Source: Deltaproteobacteria bacterium
Lineage (GTDB): Bacteria > Desulfobacterota > Desulfomonilia > UBA1062
NCBI GenBank assembly: GCA_017992605.1
Contig: JAGOOG010000007.1
Span: forward strand, 1-64,000
Reading direction: 5' to 3'
DNA: 64,000 nt
The translations under genes and the position numbers were made by a program. How positions within the stretch are numbered: position 1 is the first letter of the stretch; every line of letters starts with the position of its first letter. This document shows positions 49,076 to 57,659 of the stretch, piece after piece. The notes under the pieces were generated by a model, which made no database searches, was not told the origin of the DNA, and saw only the letters and a program-made list of their open reading frames with translations.

Positions 49076-49373
49076 GATCTTTTCCTTTGGCACACTCTTC
49101 CATGAATTCAGATAGTATCATTTTTCCGTGCATCCTTCCACCACCATATGTGTTCCCGGGCTCATGATCATCGCGCTGCCCTTGTCGACGGCTCCATTGT
49201 GAGGCAGAGGGTTTTCCTCGGTCATACCGCTGACCGATAATGTCTTTTTGTTGGTCCTTATCATGGGTATAGTGCTAACATATCCATGGGTGAGTGGTGA
49301 ACGGAGTCTGCAGCAGGATCAGCTTCTCCATTCATGAGACCGAGCCTGAGGAGAGACACTGGGGGACGCACAG

Positions 49374-49880
49374 ATGGTGGTTGAGCATCAGGGGATAAGG
49401 CCCGCAATCGATGGGCAGGCATTCATCGCCCCCACGGCGGTCCTCATCGGGGACGTTGGGATCGGTGAGGGATCGAGTGTCTGGTATAATACCGTCATCA
49501 GGGGAGACAGGACGGCCATCCGCATCGGTCGGAACACCAACATCCAGGATAACTGCACTGTCCACTCGGACCCGCCGTATACGGTGTTCATTGGGGACAA
49601 TGTTTCCGTTGGACACAACTCCGTCATCCATGGCGCCACGGTTGAGGACGACTGCCTCATAGGCATGGGCGCCGTTGTGATGAACGGGGCAGTGGTGAAG
49701 AAAGGCTCCATCGTTGCTTCAGGCTCGGTAGTCAGGCAGGGGCAAGTCATCGGGCCGTACCAGCTTGTCGCAGGGGTACCTGCCTCCTTGAAAAAGGAGC
49801 TCGGCGTTCAGGACGCTTTAGAAAATCTGGATAACGCCATGATCTATGTCAAGCTCGCGCGAATCTACATGGGAAGATGA
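49374..49880 (+). CDS. Gamma-class carbonic anhydrase family protein
   Basis: A 168-residue left-handed beta-helix protein made of hexapeptide repeats (IGDVGIGEGSSVWYNTVIRGD). The three metal-ligand histidines of the gamma-carbonic anhydrase family are present as His64 (CTVHSD), His81 and His86 (VGHNSVIHG), with the same 5-residue spacing as Cam. Many such proteins (YrdA/PaaY type) have unproven activity. A TATAGT at 49268-49273 may be its -10 box. A hairpin follows about 80 bases after the stop. Confidence 0.88.
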   Translation: MVVEHQGIRPAIDGQAFIAPTAVLIGDVGIGEGSSVWYNTVIRGDRTAIRIGRNTNIQDNCTVHSDPPYTVFIGDNVSVGHNSVIHGATVEDDCLIGMGAVVMNGAVVKKGSIVASGSVVRQGQVIGPYQLVAGVPASLKKELGVQDALENLDNAMIYVKLARIYMGR

Positions 49881-49958
49881 ATCCACGTCCATCAGGCTGC
49901 GGATGCAATGTTCAGCCATCATTGATGCCCAGTAATGGTAAGCGCTCAAGTCCCCCTC

Positions 49959-49985
49959 CCTATCCCCTGGCGTTCAGGAGATAGG
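49959..49985 (+). terminator. Imperfect hairpin after the carbonic anhydrase gene
   Basis: CCTATCCCCTG (49959-49969) pairs with CAGGAGATAGG (49975-49985) with one mismatch and a 5-base loop. No T-run follows, so termination efficiency is uncertain. Confidence 0.35.
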
Positions 49986-50144
49986 GGGCTCTCGATCACG
50001 GCATTCCCTCCGGCTCCACCACCTCCTGACACATCCTGCCAGTCAGTCTGCGCTGAAGAACAAGGCAGGACCGGACAATCGCCAATCCGTTTGCATCTTA
50101 GAAAGTTTTCTGGTAAGTGGCAGCCGGAGAACGAGGAGCCCGAG

Positions 50145-51167
50145 GTGGAAAATCCAGCACATACACTCATCTCCCAGGTAGGCCAGCGGAGACGAATCCT
50201 CATTGTGTGCCACAACAATCCGGATCCGGACACCATTGCATCTGCAGCGGCGCTCAAGAGCCTGTTTCTCCACACCATACGGGGAAAAGTCACGATCTGC
50301 TACGGAGGCATCATCGGCAGGGCGGAGAACCGCCAGCTCACCCGCCGGCTCAAGATAGAAATGGTCCCGATCCGCGAGGTCGACTTCAAGGCCTTTTCGG
50401 TGCTCTGCATGGTGGATACGCAGCCCGGTACGGGCAACAATTCACTGCCCAGGGGAGTACAGCCGCACATTGTCATCGATCACCATCCCCTGAGGAGGAA
50501 CACGACCAAATGCGCCTTTTTCGACGTGCGCCCCAAGTACGGAAGCACGTCCACCATCCTGACCGAATACCTCCGCGAACTCGATCTTCCCCTGGACAAG
50601 ATGCTCGCCACCGGTCTCTTCTATGGGCTGAAGACCGATACCAACGGCCTCTTGCGGTCTGCGACGAAGGCGGACCTGGATGCCTTCAATTTCCTCTTTC
50701 CCAGAATAGCCCCCAAGACGCTCTCGTCCATCCAGAACCCGCGCATACCTAAGTCCTACTTCCTGAAATTCGCTGATGGAATCAACAGCTCCGTCCAGTA
50801 CGGGGACGTGATCGTGTCCCAGATGGGCAGGCTGCACAACCCGGATATCGCAGCAGAGATGGCTGATTTCCTCCTCAGGATGGAGAACATCCACTGGAGC
50901 CTGTGTATCGGTGAGTATCGCGAGGAGATAGTCATGTCCGTGAGGACAACCCGCAGGGGCTGGTGGGCCGGGAGGGTGGCCATCAAGGTGCTGCGCGGTC
51001 TCGGTACAGGCGGCGGTCATGAGAAGGCCGCTGGCGGCAGGGTGAACGTGTCTGGCCTGACGCCGGAAGACCGCCAGGAACTGAAAGACAAGATCATCGA
51101 ACGGTTCCTCAAGGTCGTGGGCTCCCAAGAGCACAAGGAACGCAAGCTGCTGGCCACTGCAGCCTGA
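50145..51167 (+). CDS. DHH/DHHA1 phosphoesterase (NrnA-like)
   Basis: A 340-residue DHH-superfamily enzyme. The metal motifs are HNNPDPDTIASA (motif I), MVDTQPG (II), VIDHHPLRR (III) and KTDTNGLLRS (IV). The C-terminal DHHA1 domain has GTGGGHEKAAGGRV. The layout matches NrnA-type nano-RNases and pAp phosphatases; the exact substrate is not settled by sequence. GTG 50145 with GAGGAG upstream gives the normal family length. The frame is open from 49935, but the extra 70 residues are Pro-rich and overlap the preceding hairpin. Confidence 0.85.
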   Translation: MENPAHTLISQVGQRRRILIVCHNNPDPDTIASAAALKSLFLHTIRGKVTICYGGIIGRAENRQLTRRLKIEMVPIREVDFKAFSVLCMVDTQPGTGNNSLPRGVQPHIVIDHHPLRRNTTKCAFFDVRPKYGSTSTILTEYLRELDLPLDKMLATGLFYGLKTDTNGLLRSATKADLDAFNFLFPRIAPKTLSSIQNPRIPKSYFLKFADGINSSVQYGDVIVSQMGRLHNPDIAAEMADFLLRMENIHWSLCIGEYREEIVMSVRTTRRGWWAGRVAIKVLRGLGTGGGHEKAAGGRVNVSGLTPEDRQELKDKIIERFLKVVGSQEHKERKLLATAA

Positions 51168-51497
51168 TCAGCCCCCGTTCTTCCGCCGGGGTCAGTGTTC
51201 CGGCTTCCTCCGGCCTTTCCCTCCCTCCTGTAGATAGTGAACCGCGATCGTATCCCCGCAGAGACAGGTGAGAACGTGTTTTTCAGGGAAATGAAAGTCA
51301 GAAATCATCAAAAGGGCCCGATACGACAACCAATACGGAGAAACCGTAAGAAATAAAACTGTGGCAACCAACACCTGTCCAGACAATACCGAATTCTTCC
51401 CGGGCAGGCTGTTTTTATCCTTGTAATTTTGTACCGAAGGAGTATGAAGTCACCCAAATCCTACTCATTGCGAGTGAAGAGGGGGAACAGAGGGAAA
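51168..51497. other. Gap between DHH gene and pal
   Basis: No gene is seen. The region is AT-rich in its second half. An imperfect CCTGTCC/GGGCAGG pairing (about 51376-51410) followed by CTGTTTTT at 51411-51418 could be the end of a short untranslated RNA or a terminator; this is weak. Confidence 0.35.
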
Positions 51498-52037
51498 ATG
51501 AAAAGAAATATCATGTTCACCGTGACGATCATCTGTGCGCTCATCATTCTGTCCTTGGCCGGATGCGCCAAGAAGGCTGCAGAGCCTGGCGCGGAAGTTA
51601 CCCCGCCGGCACCGGCGGCACCGGCAGCACCGGGCCAGGAAATGAAACCCGGAGAGGGAATACCGGCAGGTGGTCCTGTTGTCCCTGCTGCGGGAGAAAC
51701 GGTGGTCTTCGATAAAAAGATCTACTTCGACTTCGACAAGTTCGATCTCGGCGCAGAAGCCATCGGTGCGCTCAATGAGCTTGCCGCGTTCCTCAAGGCC
51801 AATGCGGGCCTGAAGGTGAGCGTCGAAGGACATTGCGATGAAAGGGGCACCAACGAGTACAACCTCGCCCTCGGCGAGCGCAGGGCAAAGGCCGCATACG
51901 ACTATCTGGCCGCTCAGGGTATAGACGCGTCGCGCCTTTCCACCGTCAGCTACGGTGAGGAGAAGCCGGCCGATCCCGGGCAGAACGAAGAGGCCTGGGC
52001 CAAGAACCGCAGGGATGAGTTCGTCCTGAGCAAATAA
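51498..52037 (+). CDS. pal: Peptidoglycan-associated lipoprotein Pal
   Basis: A 179-residue outer-membrane lipoprotein of the Tol-Pal system. Lipoprotein signal with lipobox LSLAGC at about residue 22, a Pro/Ala-rich linker (residues 25-65), then an OmpA-like domain with IYFDFDKFDLG and the peptidoglycan-binding EGHCDERGTNEYNLALGERR, ending AKNRRDEFVLSK. ATG 51498 follows AGAGGGAAA; an ATG at 51444 would add an unusual 18-residue N-terminus. TolA, TolB, TolQ and TolR are not adjacent. Confidence 0.9.
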   Translation: MKRNIMFTVTIICALIILSLAGCAKKAAEPGAEVTPPAPAAPAAPGQEMKPGEGIPAGGPVVPAAGETVVFDKKIYFDFDKFDLGAEAIGALNELAAFLKANAGLKVSVEGHCDERGTNEYNLALGERRAKAAYDYLAAQGIDASRLSTVSYGEEKPADPGQNEEAWAKNRRDEFVLSK

Positions 52038-52351
52038 AGACAGCACCGGTCTAAAAGGGATAGACAAATCATTCTGACTGGTTTATGAAGGACAACAGTA
52101 TTTTTCAGAGCTTGAATGATATGTATGAGGGTGGGAACGCCAGAGATCATGCATCGCTCGGATGTGCATCGGCACAGATGCACCGGTCATTGCCGTGGCG
52201 TATTCCCCCATACGGGGTCGTTTTCCCCTGCTCCATGCGTCATGGAGCGAAAAGTCAAAGGTAGATGCGGGGTTGTGTCCTGCATCACGAACGAAAAAGG
52301 GAGAGACAGCACCTGCCGAGTAAAATCGGCAGAAAATAAAAAGGATAGGAG
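52038..52351 (+). promoter_or_regulatory. Structured 314-base leader between pal and the next lipoprotein
   Basis: No gene is evident. The stretch carries several perfect small inverted repeats: CCCC-ATAC-GGGG (about 52207-52218), GCTCCATG-CGT-CATGGAGC (52230-52248) and CTGCCGA-GTAAAA-TCGGCAG (52313-52332). The last ends about 8 bases before the ribosome site AGGATAGGAG of the downstream gene. A regulatory leader or small RNA is possible. Confidence 0.4.
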
Positions 52352-52612
52352 ATGAAGAAGATGAAGAAGGGTTCTTTATGGGTGTTGTTCGTGGTTGTCG
52401 TGTTTGGAATCATGATGTTCTTCACCGGTTGCCAGAAGCAGGAACAGCCTGCAGAACAGCCGGCAGTGACCGAAGAGGCAGCACCTGTCCCTGAGGCGGT
52501 TCCCGCAGAAGAGGCAGCACCTGCTCCTGAGGCCGCCGCTCCGGTGGAAGGCGCACCGGTGGAAGGCGCACCGGCCGAGGCACCGGCTGAGGCACCGGCA
52601 ACAGCTCAGTAA
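52352..52612 (+). CDS. Small Ala/Pro/Glu-rich lipoprotein
   Basis: An 86-residue protein: basic MKKMKKG, a hydrophobic core, lipobox FFTGC (Cys27) and a 60-residue low-complexity tail of Ala, Pro, Glu and Val with imperfect repeats (EEAAP, PVEGAP, PAEAP). There is no folded domain. It may be an outer-membrane-anchored spacer, like Pal's linker. GGATAGGAG precedes the ATG and a very strong terminator follows, so high expression is plausible. Function unknown. Confidence 0.8.
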   Translation: MKKMKKGSLWVLFVVVVFGIMMFFTGCQKQEQPAEQPAVTEEAAPVPEAVPAEEAAPAPEAAAPVEGAPVEGAPAEAPAEAPATAQ

Positions 52613-52649
52613 GCAAGAAAAGTCAAACCGCTTTCTGAAAAGGCAGCAA

Positions 52650-52690
52650 GACTACCCCCGGACCTGTGCCGGGGGTAGTCGGTGTGTTTC
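52650..52690 (+). terminator. Strong terminator after the small lipoprotein
   Basis: A perfect 12-base stem GACTACCCCCGG (52650-52661) with CCGGGGGTAGTC (52669-52680), a 7-base loop, then GGTGTGTTTCTT. It separates this gene from the converging EamA gene. Confidence 0.8.
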
Positions 52691-52739
52691 TTCCGATCAC
52701 ATTTCATCGCTTTTGTTCGTATACCTCCCCGGCGGCCTG

Positions 52740-53624
52740 TTACGGTGAAGAACTCCCTGTTCCCTGCACCATGAGCCCTGCCACGATGAGCGCGAGCCCT
52801 GCGAAGGTCGGGACGAGGATCTCTTCGCCGACCAGGAAGTGTATGAACAAGAGTGAGATGAACGGGGACAGGAAGATGAGGTTCCCCACCCGGGCCGTGT
52901 TCTTGGAGAGCTTCAGGGCATTGAGCCAGAAGACGAAGGTGATGCCCATCTCGAAAACACCCACATAGGCCGCCCCGGCAAGGCCACGCACGTCCTCTAC
53001 CACCACCGATGAAGTGAGCAGGCAAGCTGCCAGGATAAAGGGCAGACCGAAGAGAAAGGCCGTCAGGAGGCTTTCCACGGGATCGCGGTCGTCGCGCGTT
53101 GAAGTGATCCAGGAAAGAGACCAGACAATGGTGCTCACGAGGGCAAGAATGACCCCCAGCGGGTTCAAGGACTCGAGACCGGGCATCTGTCCCCGACTGA
53201 CAATGACCACGACCCCGGAGTAGCAGATTATTCCCGCCACGATTTCCCTGGGATGGAGCTTCTGCCTCAGCAGCGGGACGGACAGATAAGCCAGGGTCAG
53301 TGCCCAGGTGTAGTTCAGTGGCTGCGCAACCTGTGCGGGCAGGAGATCATAGGCCTTCAGCAGGATGATGTAGTAGAGGAAAGGCAGGAGAAACCCCTGC
53401 CGGAGGGAGAGCATGTAGTGTCGTGCAGTGTACGTGAAGATGCGCCCGAGTGTTCCCCTGGCCTTCAGGATGAGCCCCAGGACGGTGATGGATGTCAGTG
53501 AGGAATACAGGAGGAGCTGGATGGGGTCCATGTACCTCAGCGAAAGCTTGAAGGCCGATGCCACAGTGGACCACAGGAGTACGGTGACCATCCCGTAGAG
53601 ATAGGCTCTGCGCTGATCCGTCAT
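52740..53624 (-). CDS. EamA/DMT family transporter
   Basis: A 294-residue inner-membrane protein with ten predicted helices in two EamA repeats. The first starts MTDQRRAYLYGMVTVLLWSTVASAF and the second begins near residue 145 (LGVILALVSTIVWSLSWI). Family members export or import amino acids and other metabolites; the substrate cannot be told. It begins three bases after the SYLF gene stop, so the two are co-transcribed. Confidence 0.88.
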   Translation of the reverse strand: MTDQRRAYLYGMVTVLLWSTVASAFKLSLRYMDPIQLLLYSSLTSITVLGLILKARGTLGRIFTYTARHYMLSLRQGFLLPFLYYIILLKAYDLLPAQVAQPLNYTWALTLAYLSVPLLRQKLHPREIVAGIICYSGVVVIVSRGQMPGLESLNPLGVILALVSTIVWSLSWITSTRDDRDPVESLLTAFLFGLPFILAACLLTSSVVVEDVRGLAGAAYVGVFEMGITFVFWLNALKLSKNTARVGNLIFLSPFISLLFIHFLVGEEILVPTFAGLALIVAGLMVQGTGSSSP

Positions 53625-53627
53625 GCC

Positions 53628-54323
53628 TCAGGAAGTGCTTCCCGCGATCCTCACAAACCTTTCCCTGAACCTCAGCACCTCATTCGAGACCGTATCGACC
53701 TTTCCGGCCAGCACATCCTTTGCTCTCACGCTGCTCTTGCCGTAGAGGGCCGCGGTGGAGACATCGTCCAGGCGCAGGTGGGTTCCCTGAAGAGAGAATC
53801 CTGCGGTCAGGCCTGTCGTCTGCGAAAATGAATAGATCTCGGTTCCGAGGTCTGTTGAGGTATTTTCATCCATCTGTATGCCGATGACTCCCACCATGAT
53901 GGACGCGTCGGCTCCCAGCATGACGTTTCTCCTGGTGCGCTTGTCCAGCATCGTCCCCCTCCTGCTGACGAGGACGAGGTCGGTGGACTGGAGGCCCAGC
54001 TGCAGGCCGAAGCTGCCGCCCCCGAGGATTATGAACACGGGGTTGCCCCAGCGGCCATCTTCTTCACGGACCATGAGCACACCCCTGCCGTAGCGTGCCC
54101 CTAGCAGGAAACTCGCCTTGACCATGTTGGGTATGATCACGACGGCACTCGCCTTCTGAAGCAGGGCCGATGGTATGACCGTCCGCGGCGAGGCCATGAT
54201 CTGGGTCAGGGTCTTCAGCGATGCCTCGAGCCGTTTGACCGCTTCGGGATCGGCCGCCGCCCCTGCCTGACAGGGCAGTATGATGATCAGGAGCAGGCAG
54301 ATGCTCAGCCGTAGTCGTCTCAA
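53628..54323 (-). CDS. Exported SYLF (Ysc84) domain protein
   Basis: A 231-residue protein with a signal peptide (MRRLRLSICLLLIIILPCQAGAAA). The SYLF lipid-binding domain covers most of the mature part: AVVIIPNMVKASFLLGARYGRGVL, GNPVFIILGGGSFGLQLGLQSTDLV and the C-terminal ALYGKSSVRAKDVL. Bacterial SYLF proteins are periplasmic or outer-membrane associated and their role is poorly known. Confidence 0.88.
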   Translation of the reverse strand: MRRLRLSICLLLIIILPCQAGAAADPEAVKRLEASLKTLTQIMASPRTVIPSALLQKASAVVIIPNMVKASFLLGARYGRGVLMVREEDGRWGNPVFIILGGGSFGLQLGLQSTDLVLVSRRGTMLDKRTRRNVMLGADASIMVGVIGIQMDENTSTDLGTEIYSFSQTTGLTAGFSLQGTHLRLDDVSTAALYGKSSVRAKDVLAGKVDTVSNEVLRFRERFVRIAGSTS

Positions 54324-54401
54324 GAATCAGGTCTCCTTGTCAAGGTACATACCATGGGGGCATGAATCTTACCATAAGAGTAAATGATGATCCTTCAGGA
54401 T

Positions 54402-55490
54402 TCAAGTCCGGGATGTGCCTGCCGGCGACTTCGTGCCTGCGGGCGGCATATCAAGGGGCAGGGCGACCTCTGAATCGAGGAGAATGGCCACCCACCGCGT
54501 GGAGGGGAAACTCTCGAAGGCGATCTTGAAGATCATGGTCAGCGGCGCCGACAGGAGCATGCCCACCGGGCCGAGAACCCAGCCCCAGAATATCAGTGAG
54601 AGGAACACGACCAATGTGGAGAGCGACAGACCACGGCCCATGAATATCGGCTCCAGGATGTTGCCGAAGACGAGGTTCACCAGGGCATACCCTCCGGCGG
54701 CAAGCACTGCGGTCCCCACGTTCACGTCCACCATGGCGAACAGGATTGCGGGTATGGCCGCTATGAGCGAACCGATGTTGGGGATGTAGTGCAGCAGGAA
54801 GGCCACCAGACCCCACAGGACCGGATAACTCACCCCGATGATCATGAGCCATACCATGACCGATATACCCGTGGCCAGGCTTACCCATGTCTTGATGGCG
54901 AGATACCTGCCCACGCACGTGAAGATGAAGTCGAAGGTCTCCAGCGTGTGGGCGGACACCCTGAATGCCGACTTGATCTTGCTGAGGAAGGTGGATGACT
55001 CCATGAGGATGAAGACCACGGTGAACAGGATGAGAAAGGTGTTGGTGAGGACACCGCCCAGTCCGCTCAGGATGTTCGCGATGATCTGCATGATGGAGGC
55101 CGGGTCGAAGAAATCCATGACGACGCGTTGAGAGATGTTGATGCCGAATCCTCTCAGCCAGAAGATGAAGCGTATGAATTCGTCCTCGATACGGGTCTGA
55201 TACTGCGGGATCTCCAGGAGGAAGCTGTTGACCGATGCCCCCATGTAAGCCCCCAGTCCCAGGAGGACGGCGATGACGCAGGCAATGATGATGACGACAG
55301 CCAGGACCGACGGAACCCTTTTCCTGATCAGCCATGAGAAAGGACCGCCGCATATCACCGCTATGAAGATGGAGAGGAGAAAGGGGACGATGATCCCGGA
55401 GGCAGCCTTCATGCCTGCAATGATGACGACAATGCAGGCGGCGATGATCATGAATCCCATTCGCGCGGGCATGTCTCGCGATGTGTCCAT
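54402..55490 (-). CDS. AI-2E family transporter
   Basis: A 362-residue polytopic membrane protein of the PerM/TqsA (AI-2E) family. Helices 1-3 lie within residues 12-90, an amphipathic region about 90-150 follows, and the C-terminal helices contain LHYIPNIGSLIAAIPAILFA and GRGLSLSTLVVFLSLIFWGWVLGPVGMLL, the conserved family core. Members include exporters of the AI-2 signal and Na+/H+ antiporters, so the substrate is open. It starts four bases after a 48-residue peptide gene, indicating a joint message. Confidence 0.88.
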   Translation of the reverse strand: MDTSRDMPARMGFMIIAACIVVIIAGMKAASGIIVPFLLSIFIAVICGGPFSWLIRKRVPSVLAVVIIIACVIAVLLGLGAYMGASVNSFLLEIPQYQTRIEDEFIRFIFWLRGFGINISQRVVMDFFDPASIMQIIANILSGLGGVLTNTFLILFTVVFILMESSTFLSKIKSAFRVSAHTLETFDFIFTCVGRYLAIKTWVSLATGISVMVWLMIIGVSYPVLWGLVAFLLHYIPNIGSLIAAIPAILFAMVDVNVGTAVLAAGGYALVNLVFGNILEPIFMGRGLSLSTLVVFLSLIFWGWVLGPVGMLLSAPLTMIFKIAFESFPSTRWVAILLDSEVALPLDMPPAGTKSPAGTSRT

Positions 55491-55494
55491 CTGC

Positions 55495-55641
55495 CTACTG
55501 GAGGTTGATTCTCATGGTCTGTACATCGGACTGGAGGTTGAACCTGCACATAAGGTCGCTCGCCTCCTGCTGGCCGGCCGCCATGCACAGTATCGACAGT
55601 GCCGTCACCGTCACGATACGTGCCTTCACACCGAACTTCAT
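55495..55641 (-). CDS. 48-residue secreted peptide, unknown
   Basis: ATG 55641 is preceded by GGGAGG with seven bases between, an ideal ribosome site. The product starts MKFGVKARIVTVTALSILCM, a typical signal-peptide beginning with basic residues then a hydrophobic core, and continues AAGQQEASDLMCRFNLQSDV and QTMRINLQ. The mature peptide would be about 20-25 residues with one Cys. The stop lies four bases before the AI-2E transporter start, so the two are probably translated from one message. I recognise no family. Function is not inferred beyond possible export. Confidence 0.65.
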   Translation of the reverse strand: MKFGVKARIVTVTALSILCMAAGQQEASDLMCRFNLQSDVQTMRINLQ

Positions 55642-55726
55642 GGGCCCACCTCCCTGAAGCCATTATGGGCAATGCAGCAAACAGTGTCAAGAAACACGAA
55701 TATGGACATCGTGAAGAGCATGCCCG

Positions 55727-56251
55727 TTATTTTTTTGTCTCAGTCTGCTGCAGGAGGATTGCGTCGGTGAGCTCCTTGATGTTGTCCCTGGCCTGGCTGA
55801 GCTCGTGGGAGGTTTTCCTCAGGCGATCCACGAGGATCTTCGCCAGCAGGCGATAGAAGACGGCATCGAACCGCTCGCGCCCTGCATCGCTCATGCGTTC
55901 CGTCACCGACATGTCGATGGCCAGGGTGGTCGTCTCTGCGGTTGCATCCACCGATGCCGACCTGGGTTCGCCGTCCACGATGGCCATCTCGCCGATGGTC
56001 GATCCCGGGGAGCTGATCATCGCAATGGCTGTGCCCAGGTTGGAGATGATGACCTCGCCGGAAAGGATTATGTAGAGCCAGGAATCGAGTTCGCCTTCGC
56101 GGGTGATGCGCTCCCCCGGCGCAAACTTGCGCATCTTGCTCAGGGAGAGGATGTCGAGGAGCTGCATGTCGGAGTATGAACGGAGAAAGGGGATCTTCCT
56201 GATGATCTCGATGAGATCGGACCGATCTTTCAGATATGGCGTCTCCTGCAT
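55727..56251 (-). CDS. Cyclic nucleotide-binding domain protein without HTH
   Basis: A 174-residue protein with one cNMP-binding fold: KIPFLRSYSDMQLLDILSLS, GERITREGELDSWLYIILSG and the phosphate-binding-cassette region IGEMAIVDGEPRSASV. In place of a DNA-binding domain the C-terminus is a helical segment (residues about 135-174). It therefore is not a normal Crp/Fnr activator and may sense a nucleotide or act through a partner. ATG 56251 follows GGAGGCAGT; the open frame upstream is discarded. Confidence 0.85.
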   Translation of the reverse strand: MQETPYLKDRSDLIEIIRKIPFLRSYSDMQLLDILSLSKMRKFAPGERITREGELDSWLYIILSGEVIISNLGTAIAMISSPGSTIGEMAIVDGEPRSASVDATAETTTLAIDMSVTERMSDAGRERFDAVFYRLLAKILVDRLRKTSHELSQARDNIKELTDAILLQQTETKK

Positions 56252-56492
56252 ACTGCCTCCAGGGTGGCGTGCTCCCGGATTCCTGCAGCCATAAGCCCGT
56301 GAGGCGAGCATAACAAGAGACCCGGGAGGAGTCAAAGAGTTCGTGGGGCTGTATGAAGAGGAATCTTCATGGTCAACCGGACCAAGGTAGATTAGAATGT
56401 GAATGGATGCCATGGGGTCGAGGAGGTTCGATTCAGGCTATCGTGGCCAGCACGGTCTTCAGGGGCGCTGCAGGATTGAAGGAGGCGTGAAC

Positions 56493-56909
56493 ATGAACAG
56501 GAAAGAAACACGGGCACTGGCTGCACTCGAGTTCCTGACCGGGCTCGGCATCATCCTTTTCTGGATCGGGTTCTTCACCGTCGGGCTCGCTCCGGAGAAC
56601 CCTCCCCAGTGCTACCATGCGTTCGAGCACTCCTTCCCCCTGCCCGACACCATCCTGGCCCTGGCGCTCATCGGTGCCGCCTTCCTGCTCATGAAGGGAA
56701 ACCCCCGGGGCAGGGACCTGTCACTGGTCTGCGGCGGGGGACTCACGTTCCTGGGCGTGCTGGACTTCAGCTTCAACATACAGAACGGGATGTACGCCAT
56801 CTCGGTGCTCGACACGGTCCTCAACGCGTCCATCAACGTCTGGTGCACTGCGTTCGGGCTGTTCATCGCCTTCAGGATGGCGGGAACCCGGCCCGGAATC
56901 GGCTCATGA
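56493..56909 (+). CDS. Four-span membrane protein, unknown
   Basis: A 138-residue hydrophobic protein with four predicted helices (about residues 10-30, 48-63, 74-92 and 100-125). A short loop NPPQCYHAFEHSFPLP lies between the first two. I do not recognise a family. AAGGAGG precedes ATG 56493. It converges with the QueG-like gene, overlapping it by six bases. Confidence 0.7.
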   Translation: MNRKETRALAALEFLTGLGIILFWIGFFTVGLAPENPPQCYHAFEHSFPLPDTILALALIGAAFLLMKGNPRGRDLSLVCGGGLTFLGVLDFSFNIQNGMYAISVLDTVLNASINVWCTAFGLFIAFRMAGTRPGIGS

Positions 56910-57650
56910 CGGCCTCGCTTCCGAGCACGGAAGCCCGCAGAGACACTTGCCGCAGACATCGGCCCTGCCGAGATGCGCGAACCGCCGCTCGTTGGCCAGG
57001 AGTGCTCCGTAGCACGCGTGACGGTCGAAGGCCGAGGTGCTCAGCGCCCCGACCGGGCACCGCTTCACGCAGGCACCGCAGGACCCGTCGATCCTGAAGG
57101 GGCAGTACTCTTGTTCCGGCCTCGGGTCGGCCGGTATCGCGGCGTCGGTCACCAGGCTGCCGATCCTCCCGCAGCACCCCTGCTCCGTGATGAGCATGCG
57201 GTTGAGCCCGAACGTCCCGAGCCCGGCGATGTAGGCGGCGTGGCGGTGCGACCAGGGACTCAGAAGAGACTGCACGTCGAAGTTGTGGGTGGGTGCGATG
57301 GTGCCCGCCCTGAAATCATGGGACTCGAGAACAGCGGACATGCGCGTGTTGATGTGGGCGATGAGCGCGTTGGTTTCGATGTAGGACCGGGCCCACCCAT
57401 CACTCGCATACCGGCCTGAGCTGTTGCCCGCGATGATGCCCCGGGAAAAGGGCAGGAAATACGCGATGACGGTTCTGGCGCCTCTCAGGATATCCGAGGG
57501 CTGCAGGTGGCCCGGGTTGGCAACCTCCCCGAGTCGCCCGAAGAGAGGATCGTGGGCGTCCGCGCAGGCCATGAGCGGCTCCCGCCATGAAGTGCGCCCG
57601 GGGTGAGAGGCGACGGCCCGCTGAATCTCCTCGAGAAGTCGGCCCTTCAT
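56904..57650 (-). CDS. QueG-like 4Fe-4S protein
   Basis: A 248-residue protein resembling the epoxyqueuosine reductase (QueG) family. The N-terminal two thirds (TVIAYFLPFSRG, HRHAAYIAGLGTFGLNRMLIT) match the cobalamin-binding part, and two Fe-S motifs follow: CGACVKRCPVGAL with an earlier Cys, and CGKCLCGLPC. It is over 100 residues shorter than E. coli QueG and lacks its C-terminal HEAT-like domain, so queuosine function is uncertain; corrinoid reductases are an alternative. ATG 57650 with GAGAGG is preferred to GTG 57656. It follows the DUF1015 gene closely. Confidence 0.75.
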   Translation of the reverse strand: MKGRLLEEIQRAVASHPGRTSWREPLMACADAHDPLFGRLGEVANPGHLQPSDILRGARTVIAYFLPFSRGIIAGNSSGRYASDGWARSYIETNALIAHINTRMSAVLESHDFRAGTIAPTHNFDVQSLLSPWSHRHAAYIAGLGTFGLNRMLITEQGCCGRIGSLVTDAAIPADPRPEQEYCPFRIDGSCGACVKRCPVGALSTSAFDRHACYGALLANERRFAHLGRADVCGKCLCGLPCSEARPS

Positions 57651-57659
57651 GCACACCTC

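Noticed and set aside
49935-50144. N-terminal 70-residue extension of the DHH protein
   Set aside because: It is Pro-rich, overlaps a hairpin and is not needed for the DHH fold; a GTG with a good ribosome site gives family length.
52201-52332. CRISPR-like repeats in the leader before the small lipoprotein
   Set aside because: The repeats are inverted, differ from each other and have no regular spacing.
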